From Pigmentiphaga sp. NML080357 (GTDB lineage Bacteria > Pseudomonadota > Gammaproteobacteria > Burkholderiales > Burkholderiaceae_B): a stretch of DNA of 64,000 nucleotides. The stretch is taken from contig NZ_NINW01000024.1 in assembly GCF_002188465.1 (NCBI RefSeq), positions 1 through 64,000 on the forward strand. The letters are read 5' to 3'. Made by a program: the position numbers and the translations under genes. Positions within the stretch are counted from its first letter, which is position 1; each line of letters starts with the position of its first letter. Shown piece by piece: positions 44,313 to 54,864 of the stretch. The notes beneath the pieces are model-generated. The model worked only from the letters and a program-made list of their open reading frames with translations. It was not told the DNA's origin and did no database searches.

Positions 44313-44925
44313 GCCTATGATGCAGCGCCACCTTCATCAGGTCCGCCACGGTCGTGACCTGCAGTTTTTCCATGATGTTGGCGCGATGCGCCTCCACGGT
44401 CTTGATGCTGATGCCCAGGTCGTCGGCGATCTGCTTGTTCAGCCGGCCCGCCACGATGCGCTCGAGCACCTGCTGTTCGCGCACCGTCAGCCGCGCCAGC
44501 AGGGCCTCGTGCCCGCGGCGGGTGGCTTCGTCGGCGGCGCGGGCGTGGGCCTGTTCCAGCATGTTGGCGATGATCTGGCGCAGGTCGGCCTCGTTGAAGG
44601 GTTTCTCGAGGAAATCGACCGCTCCCTTCTTCATGGTGGAGACGGCCATGGGCACGTCGCCGTGGCCCGTCACGAACACGATGGGCAGCGTGGACTTCTT
44701 GGCCAGCAATTGTTCCTGGAGCTCCAGCCCCGTCATGCCCGGCATCCGCACGTCGGCGATCAGGACGCCTATCACCTCGGGATCGTATTCGGCCAGGAAG
44801 CGTTCCGCGCTTTCATAGGCCCGTACCCGGTAGCCGTTGGCCTCCAGCAGCCAGCGGAGAGAATCGCGCACGGCTTCGTCGTCGTCGACAATGAAGACCG
44901 TGCTGGATTGGGGCGTATTGCTCAT
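44302..44925 (-). CDS. FixJ-type response regulator
   Basis: A 207-residue two-component regulator. The receiver domain (1-120) has [18 protein letters not shown], phosphorylated Asp58 in [11 protein letters not shown] and the Lys in FLEKPF. The LuxR-type helix-turn-helix (about 140-205) has [20 protein letters not shown] and [17 protein letters not shown]. Its ATG shares bases with the kinase stop (TAATG at 44923-44927), and AAGGAG lies just upstream inside the kinase gene. Its cognate kinase is therefore the next gene. Its targets are unknown; the divergent aceE is a candidate by position only. Confidence 0.93.
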   Translation of the reverse strand: MSNTPQSSTVFIVDDDEAVRDSLRWLLEANGYRVRAYESAERFLAEYDPEVIGVLIADVRMPGMTGLELQEQLLAKKSTLPIVFVTGHGDVPMAVSTMKKGAVDFLEKPFNEADLRQIIANMLEQAHARAADEATRRGHEALLARLTVREQQVLERIVAGRLNKQIADDLGISIKTVEAHRANIMEKLQVTTVADLMKVALHHRPQG

Positions 44926-47303
44926 TAGGTAAGCTCCTTGGGGGCGGATTCCAGTTCTGGGGCCGGTCCGGTCGGCAGGATCGGACGTACCCACGGAAGC
45001 GTGAACCTGAAGATGGTGCCTCCGGCGGGATTGGGTTCGGCCCACAGCCGGCCGTGGTGGAATTCGATGATCGTGCGGCAAATATTCAGGCCCATGCCCA
45101 TGCCTTCCGATTTGGTGCTGTAGAAAGGCTCGAACAGCCGTTCGGGATCGGCCAGCCCATGGCCGCTGTCGGTCACCGCCACTTCCACCATGTCGTCGCG
45201 CACGTTCGCTTCCACCAGCAGCTCCCGCTTCTCCGAATCCTGCATGGCCTCCAGGCCGTTCTTGAGCAGGTTCAAAACCACCTGTTCGATGAGGATAGGA
45301 TCGGCGAGAACGTCCGGCAACTGTTCGGGTATTTTTTGAATGATGTCGATCCGCCGGGTCCGGGACTCGATCCCGGCGAAACCGACCGCATTATCCACGA
45401 TCGTGGGCAAGCTTACCCGCTGGCGCTTGGGTTCGCTACGCTTCACGAATTCGCGTATGCGGCGGATGATCATACCCGCACGCTGGGCCTGTGCGGTGGT
45501 TTTTTCCAGGGCCGGCAGCAATTTGGCGGGATCGGTATCGCCCGAGCGCACCAGCGCCACGACCCCCATGCTGTAGTTATTGATGGCGGTAAGTGGCTGG
45601 TTCAATTCGTGGGCGAGCGACGAGGCCATTTCCCCCATGGTGATCAGGCGGCTGGTGAGCTGGATCTTCTCCTGCTGGGCGCGCGAGGCCTCTTCGGAGG
45701 CGCGGCGCTCGGTGATGTCGCGCGCGACCTGCATCCGCACCCGGCGCCCGTCCACCCATTGCAGCATGCGGTGGCGCACCTCGAACCAGCGGTGGGTGGA
45801 CGAGGAATAGACCTCGATCGCTTCATCGGTGAAACGTCCACGCCGGCCCGCCGACAATTCATCGTGGCCGGTGGCCTGCGAGCCGAGCACGCGCCGGTAG
45901 GTCTTGTTGGCGAACAGCAGCTCCGAGCCCTTGGGCGTTTCGGCGGTGACCGAGATGGCGTCGTCCAGGCCCTCCAGGACCGTCATGAAGCGCTCGTGGG
46001 CGGCGGCCAGGGCCTCGCGGATGCGCTTGGGCTCGGTAATGTCCGTCATCGAGGTCATCCAGCCGGTCTGCACGCCGCGCTGGTCGAGCAGGGGCGAGAC
46101 GTACATCCGCGCGAAGAAGATCGAGCCGTCGCGGCGCTGCGCCTCCATCTCGAAGCCGCTGCTGGGCGCGTTGCCCGACAGCAGCATCTCGGTGTTGCGC
46201 CACTGGGCGGCATGGTCGCCCTGCGGCCAGTAGGGGTAGGGGGGGGTGCGGCCCAGCAGGTCGGCCTCGTCCCACCCCATCATGCGGCAGAAGGCCGGGT
46301 TCACGTAGGTAATGCGACCCTCCATGTCCAGCACCCGCATGCCGGTCAGCATGGAGTTTTCCATCGCGCGGCGGAAGGCGGTCTCGGCGATCAGGGCCTG
46401 TTCGGCCTGGGAGCGGAAGCGGGTGTGGCGCCACAGCGCGAACAGGCTCCAGATGATTACCGCCGACAGCGACACCACCACCCACACCAGCATGGTCTGC
46501 GAGGTGTCGGTCTGCGTGCGGTAGCCGCGGGCGCTCAGCGTCATGCCGTTGCCCGGAGGATCGAGCGGCACTTCGTACGAATTGATCGCCCCCTTGTCGG
46601 CGCGCGAGGATGACGACACCAGCGGCATTTCGTTGCCGTCGAGGATGGATACCTTGTATTTGCGCGCCGTTTCCTGCGGGATCAGGTGCTGCAGCATGGC
46701 GTCCACCGAATAGACGGTGGCCAGCGTGCCGAGGAAGCGGTCGTCCTGGAAGACGGGCACGTACAGGTCCAGGTAGACCTCATTGTACTGCCCCCGGTAG
46801 GGGCGGGAGTAGGCCGGCCGATGCTCGTCGCGGGCAATCTCGAAGGCGCGGAAGGCTTCCGGCTCCGCCGCGCCCGGCGCGCTCATCCGGAAACTCTGGC
46901 CGGCGCGGCGGTCCGGGGTCGACACCCATACCGCCTTGCGGTCGGCATTGATCCAGGCCACGTGGATGATTTCGGGGTGCTCCACCAGCAGTTCCCGCGC
47001 ATCGTCCAGGAATCGGCTCTCGGTCATGTTGGTGCGCACGAGGTCGCGGCCCAGCGCGCCCATGCGGTCGCGGGCGGCCAGCATGCGCAGGCGCATCGAT
47101 TGCTGCGCCCAGTCGACGTCGCGCACCAGGGTGCCGTAGCGCTGGGCGTCGTCGCGCGCGTCGAGCCACCACAGGATGGAACCCATGACGCAGACGAACA
47201 GCCCCAGCGCGATGGCCGGTGTCAGCCAGTACCAGCTGCGGCGGCGCAAGCGCCCCAGATCCTTGAACGGGGCGGGAATATTAGAAGGATTAACGGTAGA
47301 CAT
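44925..47303 (-). CDS. PAS-domain sensor histidine kinase
   Basis: A 792-residue membrane kinase. Two hydrophobic segments (about 25-46 and 270-292) enclose a periplasmic sensor with a Cache-like look (NADRKAVWVSTPDRRAGQSF). Then follow two PAS regions (MRVLDMEGRITYVNPAFCRM; ELLFANKTYRRVLG) and the kinase core with H-box SSLAHELNQPLTAINNY (His565), N-box VVLNLLKNGLEAM and G-boxes DSGHGLAD and GMGMGLNICRTIIE. The histidine core is of the FixL/DctB type. The periplasmic domain suggests an external small-molecule signal. It is divergent from aceE with 270 bases between. Confidence 0.92.
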   Translation of the reverse strand: MSTVNPSNIPAPFKDLGRLRRRSWYWLTPAIALGLFVCVMGSILWWLDARDDAQRYGTLVRDVDWAQQSMRLRMLAARDRMGALGRDLVRTNMTESRFLDDARELLVEHPEIIHVAWINADRKAVWVSTPDRRAGQSFRMSAPGAAEPEAFRAFEIARDEHRPAYSRPYRGQYNEVYLDLYVPVFQDDRFLGTLATVYSVDAMLQHLIPQETARKYKVSILDGNEMPLVSSSSRADKGAINSYEVPLDPPGNGMTLSARGYRTQTDTSQTMLVWVVVSLSAVIIWSLFALWRHTRFRSQAEQALIAETAFRRAMENSMLTGMRVLDMEGRITYVNPAFCRMMGWDEADLLGRTPPYPYWPQGDHAAQWRNTEMLLSGNAPSSGFEMEAQRRDGSIFFARMYVSPLLDQRGVQTGWMTSMTDITEPKRIREALAAAHERFMTVLEGLDDAISVTAETPKGSELLFANKTYRRVLGSQATGHDELSAGRRGRFTDEAIEVYSSSTHRWFEVRHRMLQWVDGRRVRMQVARDITERRASEEASRAQQEKIQLTSRLITMGEMASSLAHELNQPLTAINNYSMGVVALVRSGDTDPAKLLPALEKTTAQAQRAGMIIRRIREFVKRSEPKRQRVSLPTIVDNAVGFAGIESRTRRIDIIQKIPEQLPDVLADPILIEQVVLNLLKNGLEAMQDSEKRELLVEANVRDDMVEVAVTDSGHGLADPERLFEPFYSTKSEGMGMGLNICRTIIEFHHGRLWAEPNPAGGTIFRFTLPWVRPILPTGPAPELESAPKELT

Positions 47304-47429
47304 GGAGAAAGTTTACGCACATGCGTGCGCAAGGGAATCCGCGGGTTTATTGCAGTGCAGAATGCTTTTATTCCGGATCCGTGTTAGATTTCACATCGTG
47401 GTAAATGATATCGTAAAGCGAAATTTTTA

Positions 47430-47459
47430 TTGCATGGAAGGCTTCCTGCCTTCTAGAAT
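47430..47459 (+). promoter_or_regulatory. Sigma-70 promoter of aceE with a palindrome in the spacer
   Basis: TTGCAT (47430-47435) and TAGAAT (47454-47459) are 18 bases apart and give a good housekeeping promoter, with transcription starting near 47466, about 108 bases before the aceE ATG. Between the boxes lies the palindrome GGAAGGCTTCC (47436-47446), placed where a repressor would block the polymerase. No PdhR-type site was recognised. Confidence 0.6.
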
Positions 47460-47573
47460 CGCGCCGGAGTTGCAGAAGGGCCCTAGTTTTACATAGGCGA
47501 AGGCCGCCAACAGCGACTAAACCCTCGGATGGCTACGAGCCGTCCGGATGTCAGAGAGACTCAGGAGACAGGC

Positions 47574-50288
47574 ATGTCCGCTCTTCCTCAGGTCGGGGCC
47601 GGTGTAACCGCGGCCAACGACGAAGATACCCTGGAAACCCAAGAATGGCTCGACGCCCTGGAAGCGGTTCTCGACCGCGAAGGCCCTGAGCGTGCGCACT
47701 ACCTGCTGGAACGCCTGATCGACCTGGCCCGCCGTTCCGGTGCCTACATCCCGTTTTCCCCCAATACCGCCTACGTCAACACCATTCCTCCGCACATGGA
47801 GCCGGCGCATCCGGGCAAGCTGGACCTGGAAAACCGCATCCGCTCCTATATTCGCTGGAACGCGATGGCGATGGTGGTCAAGGCCAACCGCCTGCATCCG
47901 CCCGACGGCGGCGACCTGGGCGGCCACATCGCCTCGTTCGCCTCGCTGGCGACCATGATCGAAACCGGCCAGAACCACTTCTGGCACGCCGAAACCGAAA
48001 ACCGCGGCGGCGACCTGGTGTACTTCCAGGGCCATTCCTCGCCGGGTGTCTACGCCCGCGCCTTCCTGGAAGGCCGCCTGTCGGAAGACCAGCTCAACCA
48101 TTTCCGCCAGGAAGTCGACGGCAAGGGCCTGTCGTCCTACCCGCATCCGAAGCTGATGCCCGACTTCTGGCAGTTCCCGACCGTCTCGATGGGCCTGGGC
48201 CCCCTGATGGCCATCTACCAGGCCCGCTTCCTGAAATACCTGCACGCCCGCGGCATCGCCGACACCAGCAACCGCAAGGTCTGGGTGTTCTGCGGCGACG
48301 GCGAAATGGACGAGCCCGAGTCGCTGGGCGCCATCAGCCTGGCCTCGCGCGAAAAGCTGGACAACCTGGTGTTCGTCATCAACTGCAACCTGCAGCGCCT
48401 GGACGGCCCGGTGCGCGGCAACGGCAAGATCATCCAGGAACTGGAAGGCGAATTCCGCGGCAGCGGCTGGAACGTCATCAAGCTGATCTGGGGCGGCTAC
48501 TGGGATCCGCTGCTGGCGCGCGACAAGGAAGGCATCCTGCGCCAGATCATGGAAGAGACCGTCGACGGCGAATACCAGGCCTACAAGGCCAACGACGGCG
48601 CCTTCGTGCGCGAGAAATTCTTCGGCAAGCATCCCAAGCTGCTGGAGATGGTCAGCCGCATGAGCGACGAGGATATCTGGCGCCTGAACCGCGGCGGCCA
48701 TGACCCGCACAAGGTCTACGCCGCGTTCGACGCCGCGCAGAAAAGCGAGGGCCGCCCGACCGTCATCCTGGCCAAGACCATCAAGGGCTACGGCATGGGG
48801 GCCGCCGGCGAGTCGCGCAACCCCGCGCACCAGCAGAAGAAGCTGGACAACGACATCATCCGCGCCTACCGCGACCGCTTCAATATCCCGGTGCCGGACG
48901 ACAAGCTCGAAGAGCTGCCGTACTTCAAGCCCGCGGACGACGCGCCCGAGATGAAGTACCTGCACGAGCGGCGCCAGGCCCTGGGCGGCTACCTGCCGCA
49001 CCGCCGCCAGAAGGCCGACGAGCACCTGCCCGTGCCCGCGCTGTCGACCTTCCAGGCCGTGCTGGACCCCACCGCCGAAGGCCGCGAGATCTCGACCACG
49101 CAAGCCTTCGTGCGCATCCTGACGCAGCTGCTTCGCGACAAGACGCTCGGCCCGCGCGTCGTGCCCATCGTGCCCGACGAGTCGCGCACTTTCGGCATGG
49201 AAGGCATGTTCCGCCAGATCGGCATCTACGCGCCGGAAGGCCAGAAGTACGTGCCCGTGGACAAGGCCCAGGTCATGTACTACCGCGAAGCGGCCGACGG
49301 CCAGATACTGGAAGAGGGCATCAACGAAGCGGGCGCGATGAGCTCGTGGATCGCCGCGGCGACGTCCTACTCGTCGAACAACCGCATCATGGTGCCGTTC
49401 TATATCTATTACTCGATGTTCGGCTTCCAGCGCATCGGCGACCTGGCCTGGGCCGCCGGCGACATGCAGGCCCGCGGCTTCATGCTGGGCGGCACCGCCG
49501 GCCGCACGACGCTCAACGGCGAGGGCCTGCAGCACGAGGACGGCCACAGCCACCTGATGTCGGCCACCATCCCCAACTGCGTGTCGTACGACCCGACCTT
49601 CGCGCACGAACTGGCGGTCATCATCCAGAACGGCCTGAAGCGCATGGTGGAAGACCAGGAAAACGTCTTCTACTACATCACGGTCATGAACGAGAACTAT
49701 GCCCAGCCGGGCCTGAAGGCCGGCGACGAAGAGGGCATCATCCGCGGCATGTACCGGCTCAAGAAGAGCGAGGCCAAGGCCGAGCACCGCGTCCAGCTCA
49801 TGGGCTCGGGCACTATCCTGCGCGAGGTCATCGCCGCCCAGGAGCTGCTCGAGAAAGACTGGGGCGTCGCCGCCGACGTCTGGAGCGTGACCAGCTTCAC
49901 CGAGCTGCGCCGCAACGGCCTGGACGCCGAGCGCCACAACCTGCTGCATCCCACCGAGAAGAAGCCGCAGGTGGCCTACGTGACCGAAGTGCTGGAAAAG
50001 ACCGAAGGCCCGATCGTCGCCTCGACCGACTACATGAAGTCCTTCGCCGACCAGATCCGTCCGTTCATCCCCAAGGGCCGCACCTATAACGTGCTGGGCA
50101 CCGACGGGTTCGGCCGCTCCGACTTCCGCGCCAAGCTGCGCGAGCACTTCGAGGTGGATCGCCACTTCGTCACGCTGTCCGCCCTGAAGGCGCTGGCCGA
50201 CGAAGGCAAGATCCCGATGAAGAAGGTCGCCGAGGCCATCAAGAAGTACGGCATCAACCCCGAGAAAGCCAACCCTCAATACGCGTGA
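47574..50288 (+). CDS. aceE: Pyruvate dehydrogenase E1 component (homodimeric)
   Basis: A 904-residue thiamine-diphosphate enzyme of the AceE type that decarboxylates pyruvate and loads the acetyl group on E2 lipoyl. Visible are SPNTAYVNTIPPHMEPAHPG, GGDLGGHIASFASLATMIE, the ThDP motif region FCGDGEMDEPESLGAISLA...NCNLQRLDGPVRGN and HEDGHSHLM. The start at 47574 is preceded by CAGGAGACAGGC; a longer frame exists but has no similarity. It is followed after 116 bases by aceF and lpdA. GC and codon use are those of a highly expressed gene. Confidence 0.97.
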   Translation: MSALPQVGAGVTAANDEDTLETQEWLDALEAVLDREGPERAHYLLERLIDLARRSGAYIPFSPNTAYVNTIPPHMEPAHPGKLDLENRIRSYIRWNAMAMVVKANRLHPPDGGDLGGHIASFASLATMIETGQNHFWHAETENRGGDLVYFQGHSSPGVYARAFLEGRLSEDQLNHFRQEVDGKGLSSYPHPKLMPDFWQFPTVSMGLGPLMAIYQARFLKYLHARGIADTSNRKVWVFCGDGEMDEPESLGAISLASREKLDNLVFVINCNLQRLDGPVRGNGKIIQELEGEFRGSGWNVIKLIWGGYWDPLLARDKEGILRQIMEETVDGEYQAYKANDGAFVREKFFGKHPKLLEMVSRMSDEDIWRLNRGGHDPHKVYAAFDAAQKSEGRPTVILAKTIKGYGMGAAGESRNPAHQQKKLDNDIIRAYRDRFNIPVPDDKLEELPYFKPADDAPEMKYLHERRQALGGYLPHRRQKADEHLPVPALSTFQAVLDPTAEGREISTTQAFVRILTQLLRDKTLGPRVVPIVPDESRTFGMEGMFRQIGIYAPEGQKYVPVDKAQVMYYREAADGQILEEGINEAGAMSSWIAAATSYSSNNRIMVPFYIYYSMFGFQRIGDLAWAAGDMQARGFMLGGTAGRTTLNGEGLQHEDGHSHLMSATIPNCVSYDPTFAHELAVIIQNGLKRMVEDQENVFYYITVMNENYAQPGLKAGDEEGIIRGMYRLKKSEAKAEHRVQLMGSGTILREVIAAQELLEKDWGVAADVWSVTSFTELRRNGLDAERHNLLHPTEKKPQVAYVTEVLEKTEGPIVASTDYMKSFADQIRPFIPKGRTYNVLGTDGFGRSDFRAKLREHFEVDRHFVTLSALKALADEGKIPMKKVAEAIKKYGINPEKANPQYA

Positions 50289-50404
50289 TCGACGGCCGGG
50301 ATGGGTAAGATAGGGCAGCGCCCCCGTCTTGCCCGCCCGGCCGGCGCGCGCCTGTCTGCGGCAGGACGCGTCCGGCGGGGGTCCGGCTTTCTGGAGACTA
50401 CAGA

Positions 50405-52090
50405 ATGAGTAATGTGAGCGAGCTGAAAGTCCCCGACATCGGTGATTTCAGCGAAGTCGAAGTGATCGAGGTCCTGGTGGCCGTGGGCGACACGATCAAG
50501 GCCGAGCAGAGCCTGGTCACGGTCGAGTCCGACAAGTCCTCGATGGAGATCCCGGCCGCGCAAGGCGGGGTGGTCAAGGCCATCAAGGTCAAGGTCGGCG
50601 ACAAGGTAAGCGAAGGCACGCCGCTGGTCGAGATCGAGGCCGCTGGCGGCGCCGAGGCGCCCACGCAGGAAGCCGCGCCAGCCAAGGCCGAGGCGCCCGC
50701 CGCCAAGCAGGAAGCCGCCCCCGCGCCCAAGGGCGAAGCGCCTCAGCCCACCGCCGCGTCCGCCCAGGGCGGCGGCGAGGAGACCGTGGCCGTGCCCGAC
50801 ATCGGCGACTTCAAGGACGTCGAAGTCATCGAAGTGCTGGTCAAGGCGGGCGACAAGGTCTCGGCCGAGCAAAGCCTCATCACGGTCGAGTCGGACAAGT
50901 CCTCCATGGAAATCCCGACCTCAGCCGCCGGCGAGGTGCTCGAAGTGCTGGTGAAGGTCGGCGACAAGGTTTCGCAGGGCAGCCCGCTCGTCAAGCTCAA
51001 GACCGGCGCAGCGCCGGCTCCCGCCGCAAGCGCGCCGGCCAAGGCCGAGAGCGCTCCCGCCGCCCCGGCAGCCCAGGCGCCCGCGGCCCAGGCCGCTGCC
51101 GCGGCTCCCTCGCCCGCCGCGACCCGCCAGCCGCCCGTGCCGGCAGCGCCCGCGGCCGAATCCCATGCGGCCAAGGCCCATGCTTCTCCCTCCGTACGCA
51201 AGTTCGCGCGCGAACTGGGCGTGGACCTGAGCAAGGTGTCCGCCACCGGGCCCAAGGGCCGCATCACGCCCGACGACGTGCGTAACTTCGTCAAGCAGGC
51301 CCTGGCCGGCGGCGCCGGCGCCGCGGCGCCCGCCGCTGCCGCATCATCGGGCGGCGGCCTGGACGTGCTGCCCTGGCCCAAGGTCGACTTCTCCAAGTTC
51401 GGCGAAATCGAAGCCAAGCCGCTGTCGCGCATCAAGAAGATCTCCGGCGCCAACCTGCACCGCAACTGGGTGATGATCCCCCACGTCACCAACAACGAGG
51501 ATGCGGACATCACCGACCTGGAAGCCTTCCGCGTCCAGCTCAACAAGGAAAACGAGAAGGCCGGCATCAAGGTCACCATGCTCGCTTTCCTGATCAAGGC
51601 CGTCGTCTCGGCGCTGAAGAAATTCCCCGAGTTCAACGCCTCGCTCGAAGGCGACAACCTGATCCTGAAGAAGTACTTCCATATCGGCTTTGCCGCCGAT
51701 ACGCCCAACGGGCTGGTGGTGCCGGTCATCCGCGACGCCGACAAGAAGGGCATCCTGGACCTGGCCAAGGAAACCGCCGAACTCGCCAAGAAGGCGCGCG
51801 ACGGCAAGCTTTCGCCCGGCGAAATGCAGGGCGGCTGCTTCTCGATCTCGTCGCTGGGCGGCATAGGCGGCACCAACTTCACGCCCATCATCAACGCGCC
51901 CGAAGTGGCCATCCTGGGCGTCAGCCGCTCCTATATGAAGCCCGTATGGGACGGCAAGCAATTCGTGCCGCAGCTCACGCTGCCCTTGTCGCTGTCGTAC
52001 GACCACCGGGTCATCGACGGCGCCGCCGGCGCCCGCTTCAACGCCTACCTGGCCTCGGTGCTGGCGGACTACCGCCGCATCCTGCTGTAA
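50405..52090 (+). CDS. aceF: Pyruvate dehydrogenase E2, dihydrolipoyl acetyltransferase
   Basis: A 561-residue protein with two lipoyl domains (residues about 4-78 and 120-195; lipoyl lysines Lys44 and Lys165 in [10 protein letters not shown]), each followed by an Ala/Pro/Lys-rich flexible linker. A peripheral-subunit-binding domain comes next ([20 protein letters not shown]; about 260-295), then the catalytic domain ending in [15 protein letters not shown], with His534 as the active-site base. It transfers acetyl to CoA and forms the core of the complex. lpdA starts 10 bases after its stop. Confidence 0.97.
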   Translation: MSNVSELKVPDIGDFSEVEVIEVLVAVGDTIKAEQSLVTVESDKSSMEIPAAQGGVVKAIKVKVGDKVSEGTPLVEIEAAGGAEAPTQEAAPAKAEAPAAKQEAAPAPKGEAPQPTAASAQGGGEETVAVPDIGDFKDVEVIEVLVKAGDKVSAEQSLITVESDKSSMEIPTSAAGEVLEVLVKVGDKVSQGSPLVKLKTGAAPAPAASAPAKAESAPAAPAAQAPAAQAAAAAPSPAATRQPPVPAAPAAESHAAKAHASPSVRKFARELGVDLSKVSATGPKGRITPDDVRNFVKQALAGGAGAAAPAAAASSGGGLDVLPWPKVDFSKFGEIEAKPLSRIKKISGANLHRNWVMIPHVTNNEDADITDLEAFRVQLNKENEKAGIKVTMLAFLIKAVVSALKKFPEFNASLEGDNLILKKYFHIGFAADTPNGLVVPVIRDADKKGILDLAKETAELAKKARDGKLSPGEMQGGCFSISSLGGIGGTNFTPIINAPEVAILGVSRSYMKPVWDGKQFVPQLTLPLSLSYDHRVIDGAAGARFNAYLASVLADYRRILL

Positions 52091-52099
52091 GGAGCAACG

Positions 52100-53923
52100 A
52101 TGGCGATAGAACTCAAGGTACCCGACATCGGCGACTTCAAGGACGTCGAAGTCATCGAGATCCTGGTGGCAGTGGGTGACACGATCAAGGCCGAACAAAG
52201 CCTGATCACCGTCGAATCCGACAAATCCTCCATGGAAATCCCGGCCGAGCAGGGCGGGGTGGTCAAGGCCATCAAGGTCAAGGTCGGCGACAAGGTCAGC
52301 GAAGGCTCGGTACTGGTCGAGATCGAGGCGGCCGCCGGCGCGGACGCCAAGCCCGCCGCCGCGCCCCCGCCCACCACCACCGAATCGCGCAAGCTCGAGA
52401 CAGCTCCTTCGGCCATGCACGAACTGGGCGAGCCCACTTCCGACAAGCCCGATCCCGACCCCGTCCCGCTGCCCAAGGCCGCACCGGCCGCCGGCAGCTT
52501 CGGCGGCAAGGCCGACCAGAGCTTCGACGTCGTGGTCCTGGGCGCCGGCCCCGGCGGCTACTCGGCCGCCTTCCGCGCCGCCGACCTGGGCCTGAAAGTG
52601 GCCCTGATCGAACGCTATGCGACCCTGGGGGGCGTCTGCCTGAACGTCGGCTGCATCCCCTCCAAGGCCCTGCTGCACACCGCCGCCGTGGTCGAGGAAG
52701 CCGCCAAGATGGCCGAGCACGGCATCACCTTCGGCAAGCCCGAGATCGACCTCGACAAGCTGCGCGCCTTCAAGGACAGCGTCGTCGGCAAGCTGACCGG
52801 CGGCCTGGCCGGCATGGCCAAGGCCCGCAAGGTGACCGTGGTGACCGGCGTCGGCACCTTCGTCGACCCTCACCACATCGAGGTCGAAACCAAGGACGGC
52901 AAGCAAGTCCTGCAATTCGCCAGCGCCATCATCGCCGCCGGCAGCCAGTCCGTGAAGCTGCCCTTCGCCCCGGAAGACGAACGCATCGTCGACTCCACCG
53001 GTGCGCTGCTCCTGAAGAGCATTCCCAAGAAAATGCTCATCATCGGCGGCGGCATCATCGGCCTGGAAATGGGCACGGTGTATTCGACCCTGGGCGCGAG
53101 ACTGGACGTCGTCGAAATGATGGACGGCCTGATGCAGGGCGCCGACCGCGACCTGGTCAAGGTCTGGCAGAAGATGAACGAACACCGCTTCGACAACATC
53201 ATGTTGAAGACCAAGACGGTGGGCATCGAGGCCAAGGCCGACGGCATCTACGTCACCTTCGAGGGCGAAAATGCCCCCAAGGAACCCCAGCGCTACGACC
53301 TCGTGCTGCAGGCCGTCGGCCGCAGCCCCAACGGCAAGAAAATCGGCGCCGAGAAGGCCGGCGTGCAGGTGGGCGATCGCGGGTTCATCCCGGTGGATTC
53401 CCAGATGCGCACCAACGTGCCGCACATCTATGCGATCGGCGACATCGTCGGCCAACCCATGCTGGCCCACAAGGCCGTGCATGAAGGCCACGTGGCCGCC
53501 GAAGCCGCGGCCGGCCAGAAGAGCCACTTCGACGCCACCGTCATCCCCTCCGTGGCTTACACGGATCCGGAAGTCGCGTGGGTGGGCCTGACCGAAGACG
53601 AAGCCAAGAAGCAGGGCCGCAAGGTCACCAAGGGCATGTTCCCCTGGGCTGCTTCGGGCCGCGCCATCGCCAATGGACGCGACGAAGGGTTTACCAAGCT
53701 GCTGTTCGACGAAGAGACGCACCGGATCGTGGGTGGCGGCATCGTGGGCACGAATGCCGGCGATCTCATCAGCGAAGTCGCGCTGGCCATCGAGATGGGG
53801 GCGGATATGGTGGATATCGGGAAGACCATCCATCCGCATCCGACCTTGGGTGAGTCGATCGGGATGGCGGCCGAGGTGGCGGAAGGGGTTTGTACGGATT
53901 TGCCGCCGGTTAGGAAGAAGTAG
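52100..53923 (+). CDS. lpdA: Dihydrolipoyl dehydrogenase (E3) with N-terminal lipoyl domain
   Basis: A 607-residue flavoprotein. Residues 1-80 form a lipoyl domain (Lys42 in [10 protein letters not shown]), followed by a linker of about 60 residues, then the E3 body: FAD motif [20 protein letters not shown], the redox disulfide in [15 protein letters not shown] (Cys180 and Cys185), NAD motif [20 protein letters not shown] and the C-terminal HPHPTLGES with the active-site His. It reoxidises the lipoyl groups of E2 with NAD. A lipoyl domain on E3 is known in some betaproteobacteria and Neisseria. AAGGAG precedes the ATG. Confidence 0.97.
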   Translation: MAIELKVPDIGDFKDVEVIEILVAVGDTIKAEQSLITVESDKSSMEIPAEQGGVVKAIKVKVGDKVSEGSVLVEIEAAAGADAKPAAAPPPTTTESRKLETAPSAMHELGEPTSDKPDPDPVPLPKAAPAAGSFGGKADQSFDVVVLGAGPGGYSAAFRAADLGLKVALIERYATLGGVCLNVGCIPSKALLHTAAVVEEAAKMAEHGITFGKPEIDLDKLRAFKDSVVGKLTGGLAGMAKARKVTVVTGVGTFVDPHHIEVETKDGKQVLQFASAIIAAGSQSVKLPFAPEDERIVDSTGALLLKSIPKKMLIIGGGIIGLEMGTVYSTLGARLDVVEMMDGLMQGADRDLVKVWQKMNEHRFDNIMLKTKTVGIEAKADGIYVTFEGENAPKEPQRYDLVLQAVGRSPNGKKIGAEKAGVQVGDRGFIPVDSQMRTNVPHIYAIGDIVGQPMLAHKAVHEGHVAAEAAAGQKSHFDATVIPSVAYTDPEVAWVGLTEDEAKKQGRKVTKGMFPWAASGRAIANGRDEGFTKLLFDEETHRIVGGGIVGTNAGDLISEVALAIEMGADMVDIGKTIHPHPTLGESIGMAAEVAEGVCTDLPPVRKK

Positions 53924-53936
53924 GGGTGTCGTAGTC

Positions 53937-53978
53937 TGAAAAAAAGGCCGCACTTTGTGTGGCCTTTTTTGTTTTTTG
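53937..53978 (+). terminator. Rho-independent terminator after lpdA
   Basis: An A-run leads into a stem AAAGGCCGCAC that pairs with GTGTGGCCTTT (one G-T pair), followed by TTT and a T-rich run to about 53978. It lies 14 bases after the lpdA stop and ends the ace operon. The A-run on the left also lets it serve the convergent SDR gene. Confidence 0.92.
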
Positions 53979-54019
53979 CGGCAGCCAGGGGAACGGGTGC
54001 CTTGATGAGTCGGCCATGA

Positions 54020-54733
54020 TCACCACCGAACGGTTCGACCACAATAGTCGAGGTATTCGAGGCCGGGATGGCCCAGTTTGGTCAGAAGCACGTTCACAAC
54101 CCCGGGAACACTTTCCTCGATCGACAATCTCCCCTCAGGGCCTCCCAGGTCGGTGCGCACCCAACCCGGCGCGATCAGCAGCATAGCCCGTGGCGTTTGC
54201 GCTTGACGCGCGGCAAAGCTACGCATGAATTGGTTCAAGGCTGCCTTGCTGCCACGGTAAACCTCCCGCTGGCCGGATTCGTTGTCGGCGATACTGCCTT
54301 GTCCGGATGACATGACCCCGATCAGCCCGGCCGGCGTGACAAGGTCGGACAAGCGCTCGACCACCCGCATCGGGCTAAGTGCATTGGTGATCATGAGATT
54401 CACGAAATCCTCCGTCGAGACCTCACCGATGGTCTGAGTCGGGTCTGGATTGGTCGTCCCGGCATTGACAAACAGAATGTCGAACATCCGGCCGGACAGG
54501 CGCTCGTGTAAGGCTCGGATCTGCTCGGGTCGGGTAATGTCCAGCATTTCAATGTCGACCCGGTCCGGATGCGCATCGGCCAAATCGTGCAAGAGAGTCC
54601 GGCCGCCACCGGCGCGGACTGTGCCCACGACGTGCCAGCCGTTTTTCAGGAATTCGGCCGCCATGGCGTGGCCGAGGCCGCGCGAGGCGCCGATGAGCAG
54701 GACGGTGGGGGTGTGAACCGATGCTTGGGGCAT
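54020..54733 (-). CDS. Short-chain dehydrogenase/reductase
   Basis: A 237-residue classical SDR with the cofactor motif LLIGASRGLGHAMAAEFLKN and the NAG-type motif LFVNAGTTNPD. It also has the serine in MSSGQGS and the catalytic Tyr-Lys pair in EVYRGSKAALNQF (YxxxK). The substrate is unknown; the segment after the active site (PGWVRTDLGG) is of the carbonyl-reductase kind. It is divergent from a LysR gene 131 bases away, which probably controls it. Confidence 0.9.
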   Translation of the reverse strand: MPQASVHTPTVLLIGASRGLGHAMAAEFLKNGWHVVGTVRAGGGRTLLHDLADAHPDRVDIEMLDITRPEQIRALHERLSGRMFDILFVNAGTTNPDPTQTIGEVSTEDFVNLMITNALSPMRVVERLSDLVTPAGLIGVMSSGQGSIADNESGQREVYRGSKAALNQFMRSFAARQAQTPRAMLLIAPGWVRTDLGGPEGRLSIEESVPGVVNVLLTKLGHPGLEYLDYCGRTVRW

Positions 54734-54864
54734 GGGATTCTCCTTTTCGCACTATTGAAGCCATGGATTGTCGAACCTGGCTCTAATTTGCACCAGACGC
54801 CTGGACTGCAATTCTTGATTGCGCCCGACGCCATACCTGGAAGGTTTTCGATTATGCTGGGCGC

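Noticed and set aside
47517-50279. A 920-codon open frame antisense to aceE
   Set aside because: It mirrors the codon pattern of a highly expressed, GC-rich gene, has no ribosome site and gives a low-complexity His/Val/Ala/Gly-rich product with no family features.
51344-53953. An 869-codon minus-strand frame opposite aceF and lpdA
   Set aside because: It covers two certain genes and is explained by base composition at third positions.
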